Shown here: positions 24,683-33,116 of the stretch, in pieces
How the letters are laid out: each line of letters starts with the position of its first letter
Position numbering within the stretch: the first letter of the stretch is position 1
NCBI GenBank assembly: GCA_021776415.1
Contig: JAJFFY010000001.1
Coordinates: 1-36,287, forward strand
From: Hyphococcus sp.
GTDB taxonomy: Bacteria > Pseudomonadota > Alphaproteobacteria > Caulobacterales > Parvularculaceae
DNA length: 36,287 nt
Reading direction: 5' to 3'
Position numbers and translations under genes: made by a program
The notes under the pieces: model-generated
The model's database searches: none
Seen by the model: only the letters and a program-made list of their open reading frames with translations
What the model was told of the DNA's origin: nothing

Positions 24683-24843
24683 AATATCGCCCTCCTGTTT
24701 GCCCGCGCGCCGAGTTTACACGAGATTCACAAAAACGCGGCAAATGGCGCAAATCCGCCATTTTGCTCTCATTTTGCTCTGTGGCTCGCCTCCGCTATGG
24801 TGGCGCCAATTCATTTGGTTCTCAGTCGTATCAGGGAGATTTC

Positions 24844-26742
24844 ATGACAATTCGGAACTTTAAACGCCCGCTTGGCGCGCTTGCCGCCGTATCGGCGCTG
24901 GCGCTTGTCGCCGCCTGCAGCCAGCAGGACGAAACCGGCGCCGCATCCTCCGCGGCGGATGCGGCTGGCTCTGTGGAGCCGGCAGCGACCGGGGATGTCG
25001 CCAGCGTCGAGGACGCCGCCGCCTTTATCGAAGGCGTCGAGGAATGGAGCCGCGATTTCGGCGAATATTACGCGCGCGTCGCATGGGTCCAGGCGACCTA
25101 TATCAATTACGACACCAACTGGCTGGTCACCCGGGTCGATACGGAATCAACCGAGATGGGCGTCAAATTCGCCAATCAGGCCAAACGCTACAACGATGTT
25201 GAGCTGCCGGCGGAAATGCGCCGCAAAATCGAGGCGATCAAGCTCGGCCTCAACCTGCCGGCGCCGGAACGTCCGGGCGCGGCCGCAGAACTTGCGGAAA
25301 TCAACACCCGCATGGGCTCTACCTACGCCACCGGCAAGATTGAACTCGATGGCGAGGAAGTTGCCCGCAACGACCTTGAAGAAATGATGGGCACGATCCG
25401 CGACCCGGCCCGGCTGCAGGAAATCTGGACCAAATGGCGCGCCGTGCCGATCGCGCCAAACGACGATGGCGGGACCATGAAGACCGACTATGCGCGCATG
25501 GTCGAGATCGCCAATGAGGGCGCCGTCGAGCTTGGCTACGATGATGTCGGCACGATGTGGCGTGCGCGCTATGATCTTCCGCCTGCGGAGTTTGCCGCTG
25601 AGACCGACCGTTTGTGGGGTCAGGTCAAACCGCTTTATGACGAGCTTCATTGCCATGTCCGCGCCAAACTCAACGAGCAGTATGGCGACGACATCGTGCC
25701 GCTCGACCAGCCGATCCGTGCTGACCTGTTGGGCAATATGTGGGCCCAGAGCTGGGGCAATATCTCGGACCTGGTCTCTCCGGGCGATGCTGATCCCGGT
25801 TATGATCTGACCGCGCTACTGGTCGCCAACGGCTATGACGCCAAGAAAATGGTCGAGACCGGCGAGGCGTTTTTCTCCTCGCTTGGCTTTGACCCGCTCC
25901 CCGACACGTTCTGGGAGCGCTCGCAGATCACCAAACCCGCCGACCGCGAGGTTGTCTGTCACGCTTCGGCCTGGGATCTCGACTGGAAGGACGATATCCG
26001 GATCAAGATGTGCACCAAGGTCAACGCTGACGATTTCGGGACCGTGCATCACGAGCTTGGCCACAATTACTATCAACGCGCCTATCAGGACCAATCGGTG
26101 CTGTTCCAGACCGGCGCCAATGGCGGCTTCCACGAAGCGATTGGCGATATGGTGGCGCTGTCGATCACGCCGGATTATCTCAAAACCATCGGCCTTCTCG
26201 ACGATATCCCCGACGCATCCGCCGATGTCGGCCTCCTCATGAACACCGCGCTTGAAAAAATCGCGTTCCAGCCGTTTGGCCTGCTCATGGACAAGTGGCG
26301 CTGGCAGGTGTTCTCCGGCGAACTAACGCCCGAAACCTATAATGAAGGCTGGTGGGCGCTCAGGACCCAGTATCAGGGCATTCGCCCGCCGGTGGATCGC
26401 TCATCGGGCGACTTTGATCCGGGTGGGAAGTTTCACATCCCCGGTAATGTTTCCTATACGCGGTATTTCATCGCCAATATTTTGCAATTCCAGTTTCATA
26501 AAGCGGCCTGCGACATGGCCGGCTGGGAAGGCCCGTTGCACCGTTGCTCTGTATACGGCGCAGGTGAGATCGGTGAGAAATTCAACGCCATGCTGGAAAT
26601 GGGCGCGTCCAAACCGTGGCCGGAAGCGCTGGAAGCTTTCACCGGCACAGCTGAGATGGACGGCTCGGCGGTGGTTGAATATTTCGCGCCGCTAATGGAC
26701 TACCTCAAAGAGCAAAACGCCGACCGGCAATGTGGTTGGTAG
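24844..26742 (+). CDS. M2 family peptidyl-dipeptidase (ACE-like), lipoprotein
   Basis: The 632-aa zinc peptidase belongs to the family of angiotensin-converting enzyme and removes C-terminal dipeptides from oligopeptides. The start is ATG 24844 (GGGAGA upstream); the lipobox is LVAAC with Cys near residue 22, so it is probably tethered in the periplasm or outer membrane. A short Ala/Glu-rich linker leads to the catalytic fold. The zinc site is H403-E-L-G-H407 in VHHELGHNYYQ; the third ligand Glu is in GGFHEAIGD. The later segment NVSYTRYFIANILQFQFH is also typical of M2 enzymes. A terminator follows at 26792-26822. The natural substrate is unknown. Confidence 0.94.
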   Translation: MTIRNFKRPLGALAAVSALALVAACSQQDETGAASSAADAAGSVEPAATGDVASVEDAAAFIEGVEEWSRDFGEYYARVAWVQATYINYDTNWLVTRVDTESTEMGVKFANQAKRYNDVELPAEMRRKIEAIKLGLNLPAPERPGAAAELAEINTRMGSTYATGKIELDGEEVARNDLEEMMGTIRDPARLQEIWTKWRAVPIAPNDDGGTMKTDYARMVEIANEGAVELGYDDVGTMWRARYDLPPAEFAAETDRLWGQVKPLYDELHCHVRAKLNEQYGDDIVPLDQPIRADLLGNMWAQSWGNISDLVSPGDADPGYDLTALLVANGYDAKKMVETGEAFFSSLGFDPLPDTFWERSQITKPADREVVCHASAWDLDWKDDIRIKMCTKVNADDFGTVHHELGHNYYQRAYQDQSVLFQTGANGGFHEAIGDMVALSITPDYLKTIGLLDDIPDASADVGLLMNTALEKIAFQPFGLLMDKWRWQVFSGELTPETYNEGWWALRTQYQGIRPPVDRSSGDFDPGGKFHIPGNVSYTRYFIANILQFQFHKAACDMAGWEGPLHRCSVYGAGEIGEKFNAMLEMGASKPWPEALEAFTGTAEMDGSAVVEYFAPLMDYLKEQNADRQCGW

Positions 26743-26791
26743 AGGGGTGGCTGGTTGCAGACTATTTGTAAGGTCTTTGTAAATTGACGAC

Positions 26792-26822
26792 AAAAGCCCC
26801 GCGCAAAGCGGGGCTTTTTTGT
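26792..26822 (+). terminator. Intrinsic terminator after M2 peptidase
   Basis: AAAAGCCCCGC and GCGGGGCTTTT pair around a 5-base loop, and six T follow. It is 50 bases after the peptidase stop. The remaining gap to 27058 holds no supported gene. Confidence 0.9.
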
Positions 26823-27058
26823 GCGGTGAAGGCGCCCGCGCAAATTACAGATCGAGCGCAGCTGAGCCGAATGACACAAAAGTGTACCGTTGTGTTCTGT
26901 AAAGAGAAGAATATCCGAGCGCCGGCGCTTGTTGCCCGGCTGTCCTGTCGTCTAAAACAGGGCGACATATGCGCCGCATGCTCCGCCCCCTCCCACTTGG
27001 CGAACTTTAGTCTTTTTGTGGTAGACAGCTCGTGCGGCAACCAAAAGGAATGCAATTG

Positions 27059-28045
27059 ATGTTTCGAATTTTCGTCGTCGCCGTCGTTGGTCTTGTCTTG
27101 TCGGGAGTGACCCAGGCGCAAGAGGCGCCGCAAATCCCTCCCTATCGCAGCGCCGAATTTTCCGCGGAATTCCCGTACGAATCAAAATTTATCGACGTGC
27201 TGGGTTCTAAAATGCACTATATCGACGAGGGCGAGGGGGACACATTTTTGTTTCTCCACGGCAATCCGACATCGAGCTATTTGTGGCGCAATGTTATGCG
27301 TTATGTGAAACCGCACGGACGCATCGTGGCGGTTGATAATGTTGGGTTCGGAAAATCCGATAAGCCGGATGTCGATTATACGCTACAAACTCACATTCAA
27401 TATACGGACGCCTTCATCGAAGAGCTCGGGCTCAAAGATGTCATCCTGGTCATCCATGATTGGGGCTCCGCTCTAGGTCTCAACTACGCCGCCACGCATT
27501 CGCGCAACGTTAAGGGCGTCGTCATGATGGAGGCGCTTATTCCGCCGGGCTTGCCGGCGGACTCTGTAGATATTTTCGGCCCCGCGGCAGATACTTTTCG
27601 CCAATTTCGAGACCCGGAAACGGGACGCGCCCTGATTATCGATCAGAATGTCTTTATCGAACAATTCATGGCGAACGCAGCCTTAACCCGAAGCATGCCG
27701 GACGAGGTTGTTGATGTTTATCGTGCTCCGTTTCTTGACCCATCTTCACGCGAGCCGATTTATGTCTGGCCGAATGAAATCCCGATTGGCGGCGTTCCGG
27801 CGCGCAATGTAGAAATAGTTGAGCATTATGGCGAATGGCTGAAAAAATCGCGCACGCCAAAGCTTTTGCAATATGCCTCGCCGGGAGTATTAGTGACGCC
27901 TGAGCGCGCTGAGTGGGCCGCCGAGAATTTTCGCAATATCGAAACACAATTCGTCGGTTACGGCGTCCACTTTATTCAGGAAGACAATCCACAGGCGATC
28001 GGTCGCGGCATTGTCGACTGGCACCGGCGCAACTTCAAAAAATAA
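27059..28045 (+). CDS. dhaA: Haloalkane dehalogenase with signal peptide
   Basis: The 328-aa protein is an alpha/beta hydrolase that aligns well with subfamily II haloalkane dehalogenases. The nucleophile is Asp134 in VIHDWGSALG. Trp135 and Asn69 (in FLHGNPTSSYLWRN) match the two halide-stabilising residues. The catalytic His is in GYGVHFIQEDNP, and a Glu in MMEALIPPG fits the catalytic acid. The segments ALIIDQNVFIEQ and PNEIPIGGVPA are also dehalogenase-like. Unusually, residues 1-20 form a Sec signal peptide (cleavage after TQA), so the enzyme should be periplasmic. AAGGA is 8 bases before ATG 27059. Activity on haloalkanes is inferred; the native substrate could be another ester or halide. 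Next to it, 28046-28406 holds no gene I can support. Confidence 0.85.
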   Translation: MFRIFVVAVVGLVLSGVTQAQEAPQIPPYRSAEFSAEFPYESKFIDVLGSKMHYIDEGEGDTFLFLHGNPTSSYLWRNVMRYVKPHGRIVAVDNVGFGKSDKPDVDYTLQTHIQYTDAFIEELGLKDVILVIHDWGSALGLNYAATHSRNVKGVVMMEALIPPGLPADSVDIFGPAADTFRQFRDPETGRALIIDQNVFIEQFMANAALTRSMPDEVVDVYRAPFLDPSSREPIYVWPNEIPIGGVPARNVEIVEHYGEWLKKSRTPKLLQYASPGVLVTPERAEWAAENFRNIETQFVGYGVHFIQEDNPQAIGRGIVDWHRRNFKK

Positions 28046-28406
28046 CGTAACCTGTCCCCGCCCATCGAACGCGGGGCCGTAAATGACAATACCCTGCTAG
28101 CGTAATTTCGAACCCAACGATTCGGATTTTGCGTTAGTGGGGTTTTTTGTTGCGTCGCGCGTTACAAAATTCAACTTCTGGTGGTTTTGTCGACCCGTTT
28201 TCTCGAAAAGGTTGTTCGCCATAAGGGATGCAGCCCCTCAACGGCGTAAAAGCCCGATCTTGCCGGCGCCGCCATCCTCACGGGTTTGCCCGGCCCTACC
28301 CTGCCCTCCAATCCCGCACTCACCGGAAAGGAGGCAAGCAAAGGGTATGACTTTAGCACAATACAGATTTTGTACTCTGGCCGCCTTTATGCGCTGCGTT
28401 CCGGGC

Positions 28407-28748
28407 CTAGCCGTCCTTGCGCGCGGCCTTCTCAGTATGGCCGGACTGGCCCTCGCGGGCGGCCAACGCGGCGGCGACCGCATCCGGCGCAACGCCTGCA
28501 GACGCCATCAGCACCATCAGGTGATAGAGAACATCCGCTGCTTCGGCTGTCAGCGCGAGCCTGTCGCCCATCGCCCCGGCGATCGCCGCCTCAACCGCCT
28601 CTTCGCCAAATTTCTTCGCGCAACGCGCATTGCCGCCGGCAAGCAACGAGGCGGTATAGGATTTATCTGCGCTGTCGCCGCGCCGCGCTTCGATGGTGTT
28701 GTACAAACGCGTCAGGACATCGCCGAGAGACTGTTTCGTTTGGGGCAT
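28407..28748 (-). CDS. hisE: Phosphoribosyl-ATP pyrophosphatase
   Basis: The 113-aa enzyme removes pyrophosphate from phosphoribosyl-ATP in the second step of histidine synthesis. The all-alpha MazG-like motifs are visible: SYTASLLAGG, KKFGEEAVEAAIAG with the metal-binding EEAxE, and LTAEAADVLYHLMVLMASAG with the ExxD pair. The C-terminal tail is short and charged (GHTEKAARKDG). AAGGACGAG precedes the ATG. It is the last his gene on this strand, 108 bases after hisF, with no fused HisI domain. Confidence 0.93.
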   Translation of the reverse strand: MPQTKQSLGDVLTRLYNTIEARRGDSADKSYTASLLAGGNARCAKKFGEEAVEAAIAGAMGDRLALTAEAADVLYHLMVLMASAGVAPDAVAAALAAREGQSGHTEKAARKDG

Positions 28749-28845
28749 GGATCTCGTCCTTGTTGCAGGCCGCTAGCGGGTAGCCGTTCAGCCGCAGGGG
28801 TTCAAGGTCGCGTCATCGGATGCAGCCAGAACACGCACCAGCGCG

Positions 28846-28908
28846 CCATTCCTTCTTCAGGAATGGTCGCCCTTTTGTCGACAAGAAGGTTCGAACAAAG
28901 TTCGAACC
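28846..28908. repeat. Pair of palindromes at the hisF 3' end
   Basis: Two perfect inverted repeats lie close together: CCATTCCT / AGGAATGG (28846-28866, loop TCTTC) spanning the hisF stop codon, and GGTTCGAAC / GTTCGAACC (28888-28908, loop AAA). Both are inside or touching the segment that codes for the extra tail of HisF. Confidence 0.65.
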
Positions 28909-29669
28909 GGCGCGCCGGCCTCGGCCAGCGCCTGACGCGCCTGGTCCATGGTCACCTCGCCGAAGTGAAAAATCGAGGCGGCAAGCACCGCCGAGGCGCC
29001 GCCTTTGACCGCGGCGTCGGCCATATCAGCTGCACAGCCCGCGCCGCCGGAGGCGATGACCGGCACATTTACGGCGCCCGCCACCGCGCGAATAAGCGCC
29101 AGGTCGTACCCGGTTTTGGTTCCGTCCCGGTCCATCGAAGTCAGGAGGATCTCCCCGGCGCCGCGGGCGACAACTTCTTTTGCAAAAGAAACGGCGTCGA
29201 TGCCGGTTGGCTCTCGCCCGCCATGGGTGAATATCTCCCAGCGGGTTTGTTCGATGGTTTTGGCGCCCACAGCTTTCGCGTCGATCGCCACCACCACGCA
29301 TTGGGCGCCAAACTGTTCGGCGGCGGCGTTGATGAGGTCGGGGTCTCTCACCGCCGCGGTGTTGATCGCGACTTTATCCGCGCCGGCAAGCAGAAGATTG
29401 CGAAAATCGTCAATCGACCTGACCCCGCCGCCAACCGTCAGCGGCATGAAACAACGCTCAGCTACCTGATTGACCTTGTCGAGAAGAATGCCCCGGCCCT
29501 CATGACTGGCGGAAATATCGAGAAAACAGATCTCATCCGCCCCCGCCGCATCATAAGCCTCCGCCGCCGCAACCGGGTCGCCCGCATCGCGCAGATTGAC
29601 GAAGTTGACGCCCTTGACGACACGGCCGTCTTTGACGTCGAGGCAGGGAATAATTCTTATGCTCAGCAT
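28857..29669 (-). CDS. hisF: Imidazole glycerol-phosphate synthase, cyclase subunit
   Basis: The 270-aa (beta/alpha)8 enzyme uses ammonia from HisH to close the imidazole ring. Expected motifs are present: [16 protein letters not shown] with the catalytic Asp, [35 protein letters not shown], the second Asp in [14 protein letters not shown], and VIASGGAG. Family members normally end shortly after the GAPVR segment; here 14 more residues ([14 protein letters not shown]) follow, encoded by palindromic DNA. The ATG lies 3 bases after the stop of the CYTH-CHAD gene, so hisF is probably co-translated with it. There is no clear ribosome site of its own. Confidence 0.95.
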   Translation of the reverse strand: MLSIRIIPCLDVKDGRVVKGVNFVNLRDAGDPVAAAEAYDAAGADEICFLDISASHEGRGILLDKVNQVAERCFMPLTVGGGVRSIDDFRNLLLAGADKVAINTAAVRDPDLINAAAEQFGAQCVVVAIDAKAVGAKTIEQTRWEIFTHGGREPTGIDAVSFAKEVVARGAGEILLTSMDRDGTKTGYDLALIRAVAGAVNVPVIASGGAGCAADMADAAVKGGASAVLAASIFHFGEVTMDQARQALAEAGAPVRTLFEPSCRQKGDHS

Positions 29670-29672
29670 GAT

Positions 29673-31193
29673 TTATTTGCGCCAGAACCGCGGGCTTTTT
29701 CGTATCGCATTCCACTCCCCGGCGATATAGCGGGCCTCGGCGACGGCCTCGGCGGCCCGGTAGCCGCTGATAAACCCGGCCGCGCGCATTGCCGCCTCGC
29801 CTTCGCCGCGCGCCGCTTCATGACTAAGCCGCCCGGCCGCAGCCGCATCGTTGATGCGGCCAAGCCCGACCTGCAATCGCGACAAGGCCGACATGAATTT
29901 GGCGCGCTGGTCTTTGTCATAGAGCGCGCGCGCCATCTGCGCCTGGTAGCGCAGTCGTTTCCCCGCAAGGCGCAACGGATGCATCGTCGCCGGAGTAGCA
30001 AAGTCGACGTCGCGCGCCGTCCGGCGGATTTTTTTCCAACTGCGCTTGAGCATCCTGACAACAAGCTCGGCGGTTGGCGCTTGCAACGCCGCCTCGCTTT
30101 GCAGCCCCGGCGAATGGGCAAACTCCAAAAGGTCGATCAGAAACCTTGTGAAGTCAGCGCTATTAACGGCCTCAACCGCGCCCTGCCACGCCGCCGCACG
30201 CAAGGTTTCAGCGCTTATTTTCAATTTTGCGGCCCCATCTTGTGGGGTAGCGTTTTGCAAAACGTCCGTCTCATCCAAGAACACATCCCAATCGCGAGCC
30301 GGGCCCAGCGCGGTGGCGAATTTGCGGGCGCGGGCGCCAAGCTGCGCCAAATCATCGCTCAGCAGAAATGGACGCAGGCCCTGTTCCAATGCACGCAAAC
30401 GCCGCAGAGCGACGCGCATCTGGTGAACGCCTTCGGGGCGCCGGGTCTCGGTGATGTGGGGGACCAGGAGCGCCATCCGCGCCGCCAGGCCGCCAAGCAC
30501 CGCGCGGATGGCGCGCGCCGCGGTCTTCTCCGGCGCCAGAACCGGGGCCGTGCCGCGCAACCGGCCATAGGGCCCGCCATCGGCGAGGCCGAGCGCCATT
30601 TCCAGTTTGCTGCGGGTAGCCAGGCGCAGCGGCGCATGGGTGATGAGCTGGCGGCCGAGCTCAAAAACATCGCCCGCCTCGCCGGCTTTCAGCTCCAGCT
30701 CAATTTCGCCAAGCGGCGCCTCATAGGCCGCGCCTGCGCCATCCCAGCTTTCCGCCCGCCCGAGATCAACCGCGATCTCGATTTGCGAGGCCTCGAAATG
30801 CGCCGTCGCGGTCCAGCGATCGACAATCGTGCGCGCCGTCGGATGCAGCGCGTCGGCAAGGTCGGCAATCCGGGCGTCGATTTTCTTCTTGCCCACGGGC
30901 GCCGGAAAAGCCTCGCCGGGCTCAAGCTCGCGCTCATATTCTTTGCGTATAACCGGCGACGCGGTGATGCGTTTTACCGTTTGTATGCGGCGTCCAGCAT
31001 CGATACGCAGGCGCAGGCTGAGCCCGGATCGCTCCAGCTTGCGATTTTTGGTGTCGTAATAGGTGGTTTCAAGTCGCCGCCAGACGCCTTTGCCCGGCGT
31101 CAACGCACGCAAAAACAGGCTGCGCGGCAAGGCGGCGATAGCCGCCGGCGCACCGGTAAATTTCAGTTCAAATTCGGTCGCGCCCCGGCCCAT
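29673..31193 (-). CDS. CYTH-CHAD domain protein (putative inorganic triphosphatase/polyphosphate binding)
   Basis: The 506-aa protein has an N-terminal CYTH domain with the ExExK signature in TEFELKFTG, followed by the tunnel strands LETTYYDTKNRKLERSGLSL and RRIQTVKRI. A CHAD domain fills residues from about 215 on: ETRRPEGVHQMRVALRRLRA, the ARDWDVFLDET segment, and MHPLRLAGKRLRYQAQM with the conserved basic residues that bind polyphosphate. E. coli YgiF has this architecture and hydrolyses triphosphate. ATG 31193 is chosen; a GTG at 31211 is open too. The gene sits between hisA and hisF on the same strand, an unusual insertion that may make it part of the his transcript. Confidence 0.9.
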   Translation of the reverse strand: MGRGATEFELKFTGAPAAIAALPRSLFLRALTPGKGVWRRLETTYYDTKNRKLERSGLSLRLRIDAGRRIQTVKRITASPVIRKEYERELEPGEAFPAPVGKKKIDARIADLADALHPTARTIVDRWTATAHFEASQIEIAVDLGRAESWDGAGAAYEAPLGEIELELKAGEAGDVFELGRQLITHAPLRLATRSKLEMALGLADGGPYGRLRGTAPVLAPEKTAARAIRAVLGGLAARMALLVPHITETRRPEGVHQMRVALRRLRALEQGLRPFLLSDDLAQLGARARKFATALGPARDWDVFLDETDVLQNATPQDGAAKLKISAETLRAAAWQGAVEAVNSADFTRFLIDLLEFAHSPGLQSEAALQAPTAELVVRMLKRSWKKIRRTARDVDFATPATMHPLRLAGKRLRYQAQMARALYDKDQRAKFMSALSRLQVGLGRINDAAAAGRLSHEAARGEGEAAMRAAGFISGYRAAEAVAEARYIAGEWNAIRKSPRFWRK

Positions 31194-31219
31194 CGCTGGC
31201 GAATACTCCACTTAAAGCA

Positions 31220-31240
31220 AAATCAATTGAGCATTGATTT
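31220..31240. repeat. Perfect 8-bp inverted repeat upstream of CYTH-CHAD gene
   Basis: AAATCAAT / ATTGATTT around TGAGC, 27 bases upstream of the ATG at 31193. It could be an operator. The 31212-31463 gap also holds a GC-rich imperfect stem around 31307-31351 and no gene I can support. Confidence 0.35.
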
Positions 31241-31463
31241 CGCTATTGTTTGTTTTCGCTCGCGGCTAATCCTCGCTTCGCCCCATTGCCGAAAGAGGGG
31301 GCCTGCGCGGGCGCGGCGCATTAGCGCCGGGGCGCGGTCGCGCCCTTTTGGGACTCTGAATTCACCCCTGTGCGCTAAACCACACTCAAGACACCATCAT
31401 ATTACATCGGACGGCAAAACGGTATCGGCGGCGGCCAATGAGCGACTATCGGCCCTACTTTTC

Positions 31464-32204
31464 CTACTTTGCAGGTTTTGCCGCCTTCAGCGCGGCGGCT
31501 GGGTCCATCCGGCCGTCATAAAGCGCGCGGCCGATAATCACCCCTTCGATATTGTCGTGGGCGCCGGCCAGCTGCTCTATGTCTCTGACGGAAGCGACCC
31601 CGCCAGAGGCGATTATCGGTATGGCCACGGCGCCTGCGAGCGCCGCCGTGGCCTCGACATTGACCCCCGTCAGCGCGCCGTCGCGGCTGATATCAGTATA
31701 AACGATGGCCGCAACCCCTTGGCCCTCATAGCGTTTTGCGATTTCCTGAGGGGTATGGCCGGTGTCGCCGTCCCAGCCGTCAGTCTTCACCCGACCGTCT
31801 CGCGCATCAATGCCGACGACAACCTGGCCGGGGAAGGCGCGGCAGGCGGTTTTAACAAAATCGGCGTCGCGCACGGCGGCCGTACCGAGAATGATGCGGG
31901 TCATGCCGAGCCCGAGCCACAGCTCTACCGCAGCCATATCGCGGATGCCGCCGCCGAGCTGGGTCTTGAGCGCTGTATTCGCAAGTATGGCCTCAACCAC
32001 AGTCCGATTTTTGGACTCACCATTAAAGGCGCCATCCAAATCTACAATGTGGACCCAATCGAAGCCGTTTTTGGCAAAAATCTCCGCCTGAGCCATTGGG
32101 TCTTCATTATAGACTGTGGCCTGGTCCATGCGGCCATGGAGCAGCCGGACACACACACCCGATTTGAGGTCAATCGCCGGGTAAAGGGTCAGCGCCCGGC
32201 TCAT
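31464..32204 (-). CDS. hisA: Phosphoribosylformimino-5-aminoimidazole carboxamide ribotide isomerase
   Basis: The 246-aa (beta/alpha)8 enzyme isomerises ProFAR to PRFAR, feeding HisHF. Motifs include LYPAIDLKSGVCVRLLHGRM with the first catalytic Asp, GFDWVHIVDLDGAFNG, QLGGGIRD, VVGIDARDGRVKTDGW, YTDISRDGALTGVNVE with the second Asp, and IIASGGVASVRDI. The ATG at 32204 overlaps the hisH stop in ATGA, so the two are coupled. An open frame extends upstream into hisH but has no support. Confidence 0.96.
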   Translation of the reverse strand: MSRALTLYPAIDLKSGVCVRLLHGRMDQATVYNEDPMAQAEIFAKNGFDWVHIVDLDGAFNGESKNRTVVEAILANTALKTQLGGGIRDMAAVELWLGLGMTRIILGTAAVRDADFVKTACRAFPGQVVVGIDARDGRVKTDGWDGDTGHTPQEIAKRYEGQGVAAIVYTDISRDGALTGVNVEATAALAGAVAIPIIASGGVASVRDIEQLAGAHDNIEGVIIGRALYDGRMDPAAALKAAKPAK

Positions 32205-32848
32205 GCCGGGGACCACTGGAGAAAGTTCGACAACAACGCCAATCCGGCCGCCTGGCTCTTCTCCGGGTGGAACTGGACGCCGAAAATGTTGTCCCTGGCG
32301 ACCGCGGCGACAAAGCCGATGCCATGATCGCAAACCGCAATTGTATGAACGTCATTTTCGGGAACGAAATGATAGGAATGGGCGAAATAAAACGCCTCTT
32401 CGGCAAGTTTTTCGAGCACCCGATGAGGGGCCTCGGAGCGCACCTTATTCCAGCCCATATGCGGCGTGCGACAGGCCGGATCGCCCTCCGGCAGCGCTAC
32501 GACTTCGCCGGCAATCCAGCCCAAACCGTCATGGGCGCCGAACTCGAGCCCGCAGTCAGCCAGCAATTGCATACCGACGCAAACGCCCAAAAACGGCCGG
32601 CCCGCCGCCAGCACCGCATGCTCCATAGCTTCGAGAACGCCCGCGCGGGCGCGCAGCCCATCCATCCCGGCGCCGAAAGCGCCAACCCCCGGCAACACGA
32701 TACGGTCGGCTTTGGCAATAGTTTCTGCGTCAGCGGTCACGGAGACGCTCGCCGCGACGCCAGCCTCGCGCGCCGCGCGTTGCAGCGCCTTCTGCACCGA
32801 GCGCAGATTGCCCGAGCCATAGTCAATAATCGCAACTTTTTCGGCCAT
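32201..32848 (-). CDS. hisH: Imidazole glycerol-phosphate synthase, glutamine amidotransferase subunit
   Basis: The 215-aa class I glutaminase releases ammonia for HisF. The triad is complete: Cys in FLGVCVGMQLL, His and Glu in VQFHPEKSQ. The start AIIDYGSGNLRSVQKAL, the LPGVGAFGAGMDGL oxyanion region and PHMGWNKV are all typical. The stop overlaps the hisA start. The ribosome site is weak, and the 5' leader holds several hairpins. It is cut off from hisB by two small secreted-protein genes and a strong terminator, so hisHA is likely transcribed from its own promoter in 32849-33055. Confidence 0.96.
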   Translation of the reverse strand: MAEKVAIIDYGSGNLRSVQKALQRAAREAGVAASVSVTADAETIAKADRIVLPGVGAFGAGMDGLRARAGVLEAMEHAVLAAGRPFLGVCVGMQLLADCGLEFGAHDGLGWIAGEVVALPEGDPACRTPHMGWNKVRSEAPHRVLEKLAEEAFYFAHSYHFVPENDVHTIAVCDHGIGFVAAVARDNIFGVQFHPEKSQAAGLALLSNFLQWSPA

Positions 32849-32878
32849 GGCCGGCTTTTAGAGCAAGACAAGGCGGTC

Positions 32879-32890
32879 GGGCAATTGCCC
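32879..32890. promoter_or_regulatory. 12-base palindrome in hisH leader
   Basis: GGGCAATTGCCC is a perfect palindrome 31 bases upstream of the hisH ATG. Possible operator half of a longer site; no factor can be named. Confidence 0.3.
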
Positions 32891-32915
32891 AAACGCCAGT
32901 CATTTGCGCTTTATC

Positions 32916-32950
32916 CCAAGGTGAAAATGAATAACTCATTTTCACCTTGG
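32916..32950. promoter_or_regulatory. Perfect 15-bp inverted repeat upstream of hisH
   Basis: CCAAGGTGAAAATGA and TCATTTTCACCTTGG are exact complements separated by ATAAC. The element is 68 bases from the hisH ATG. It has no T run on either side, so it is not a plain terminator; a dimer operator, an RNA leader hairpin or a small repeat are possible. Confidence 0.55.
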
Positions 32951-33022
32951 CAAGGCCGCCCATTTCGCGCGCCTTTGGCCGCCGCACCTTATGGCGCGAT
33001 AGTCTGCGTGGCGCTTGAACGC

Positions 33023-33049
33023 CCAACGGTCATCCTTTTTGGCCGTTGG
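33023..33049. repeat. Hairpin beside the terminator
   Basis: CCAACGGTC and GGCCGTTGG pair over nine positions with one G-U, around a 9-base loop. It lies directly downstream (minus strand) of the 33055-33090 terminator and may be a second stage of the same termination region. Confidence 0.4.
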
Positions 33050-33054
33050 TATTA

Positions 33055-33090
33055 CAAAAAGCGGCGCATTTGCGATGAAATGCGCCGCTT
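33055..33090 (-). terminator. Intrinsic terminator after small secreted-protein genes
   Basis: On the minus strand AAGCGGCGCATTT and AAATGCGCCGCTT form a perfect 13-bp stem with a 6-base loop followed by T. It lies 26 bases after the stop of the 33117-33371 gene. Confidence 0.9.
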
Positions 33091-33116
33091 GGTGAACTCG
33101 CGTCAAGAATTTGGCG

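Noticed and set aside
26784..27059. A 91-codon plus-strand frame just before the dehalogenase
   Set aside because: It begins inside the terminator of the M2 peptidase gene, has no ribosome site and no family resemblance, although its stop touches the next start.
28090..28145. Imperfect inverted repeat with a T run that looked like a tRNA fragment or attachment site
   Set aside because: Only a short TTCGAA match recalls a T arm; acceptor and anticodon arms are absent. It may be a weak terminator behind the dehalogenase, but the stem relies on wobble pairs.
28137..32327. A 1396-codon stop-free frame on the plus strand
   Set aside because: It lies antisense to hisE, hisF, the CYTH-CHAD gene and hisA, all of which have clear family motifs. 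Its product is rich in Arg, Pro, Gly and Ala, as expected from the complement of GC-rich coding DNA, and shows no domain.
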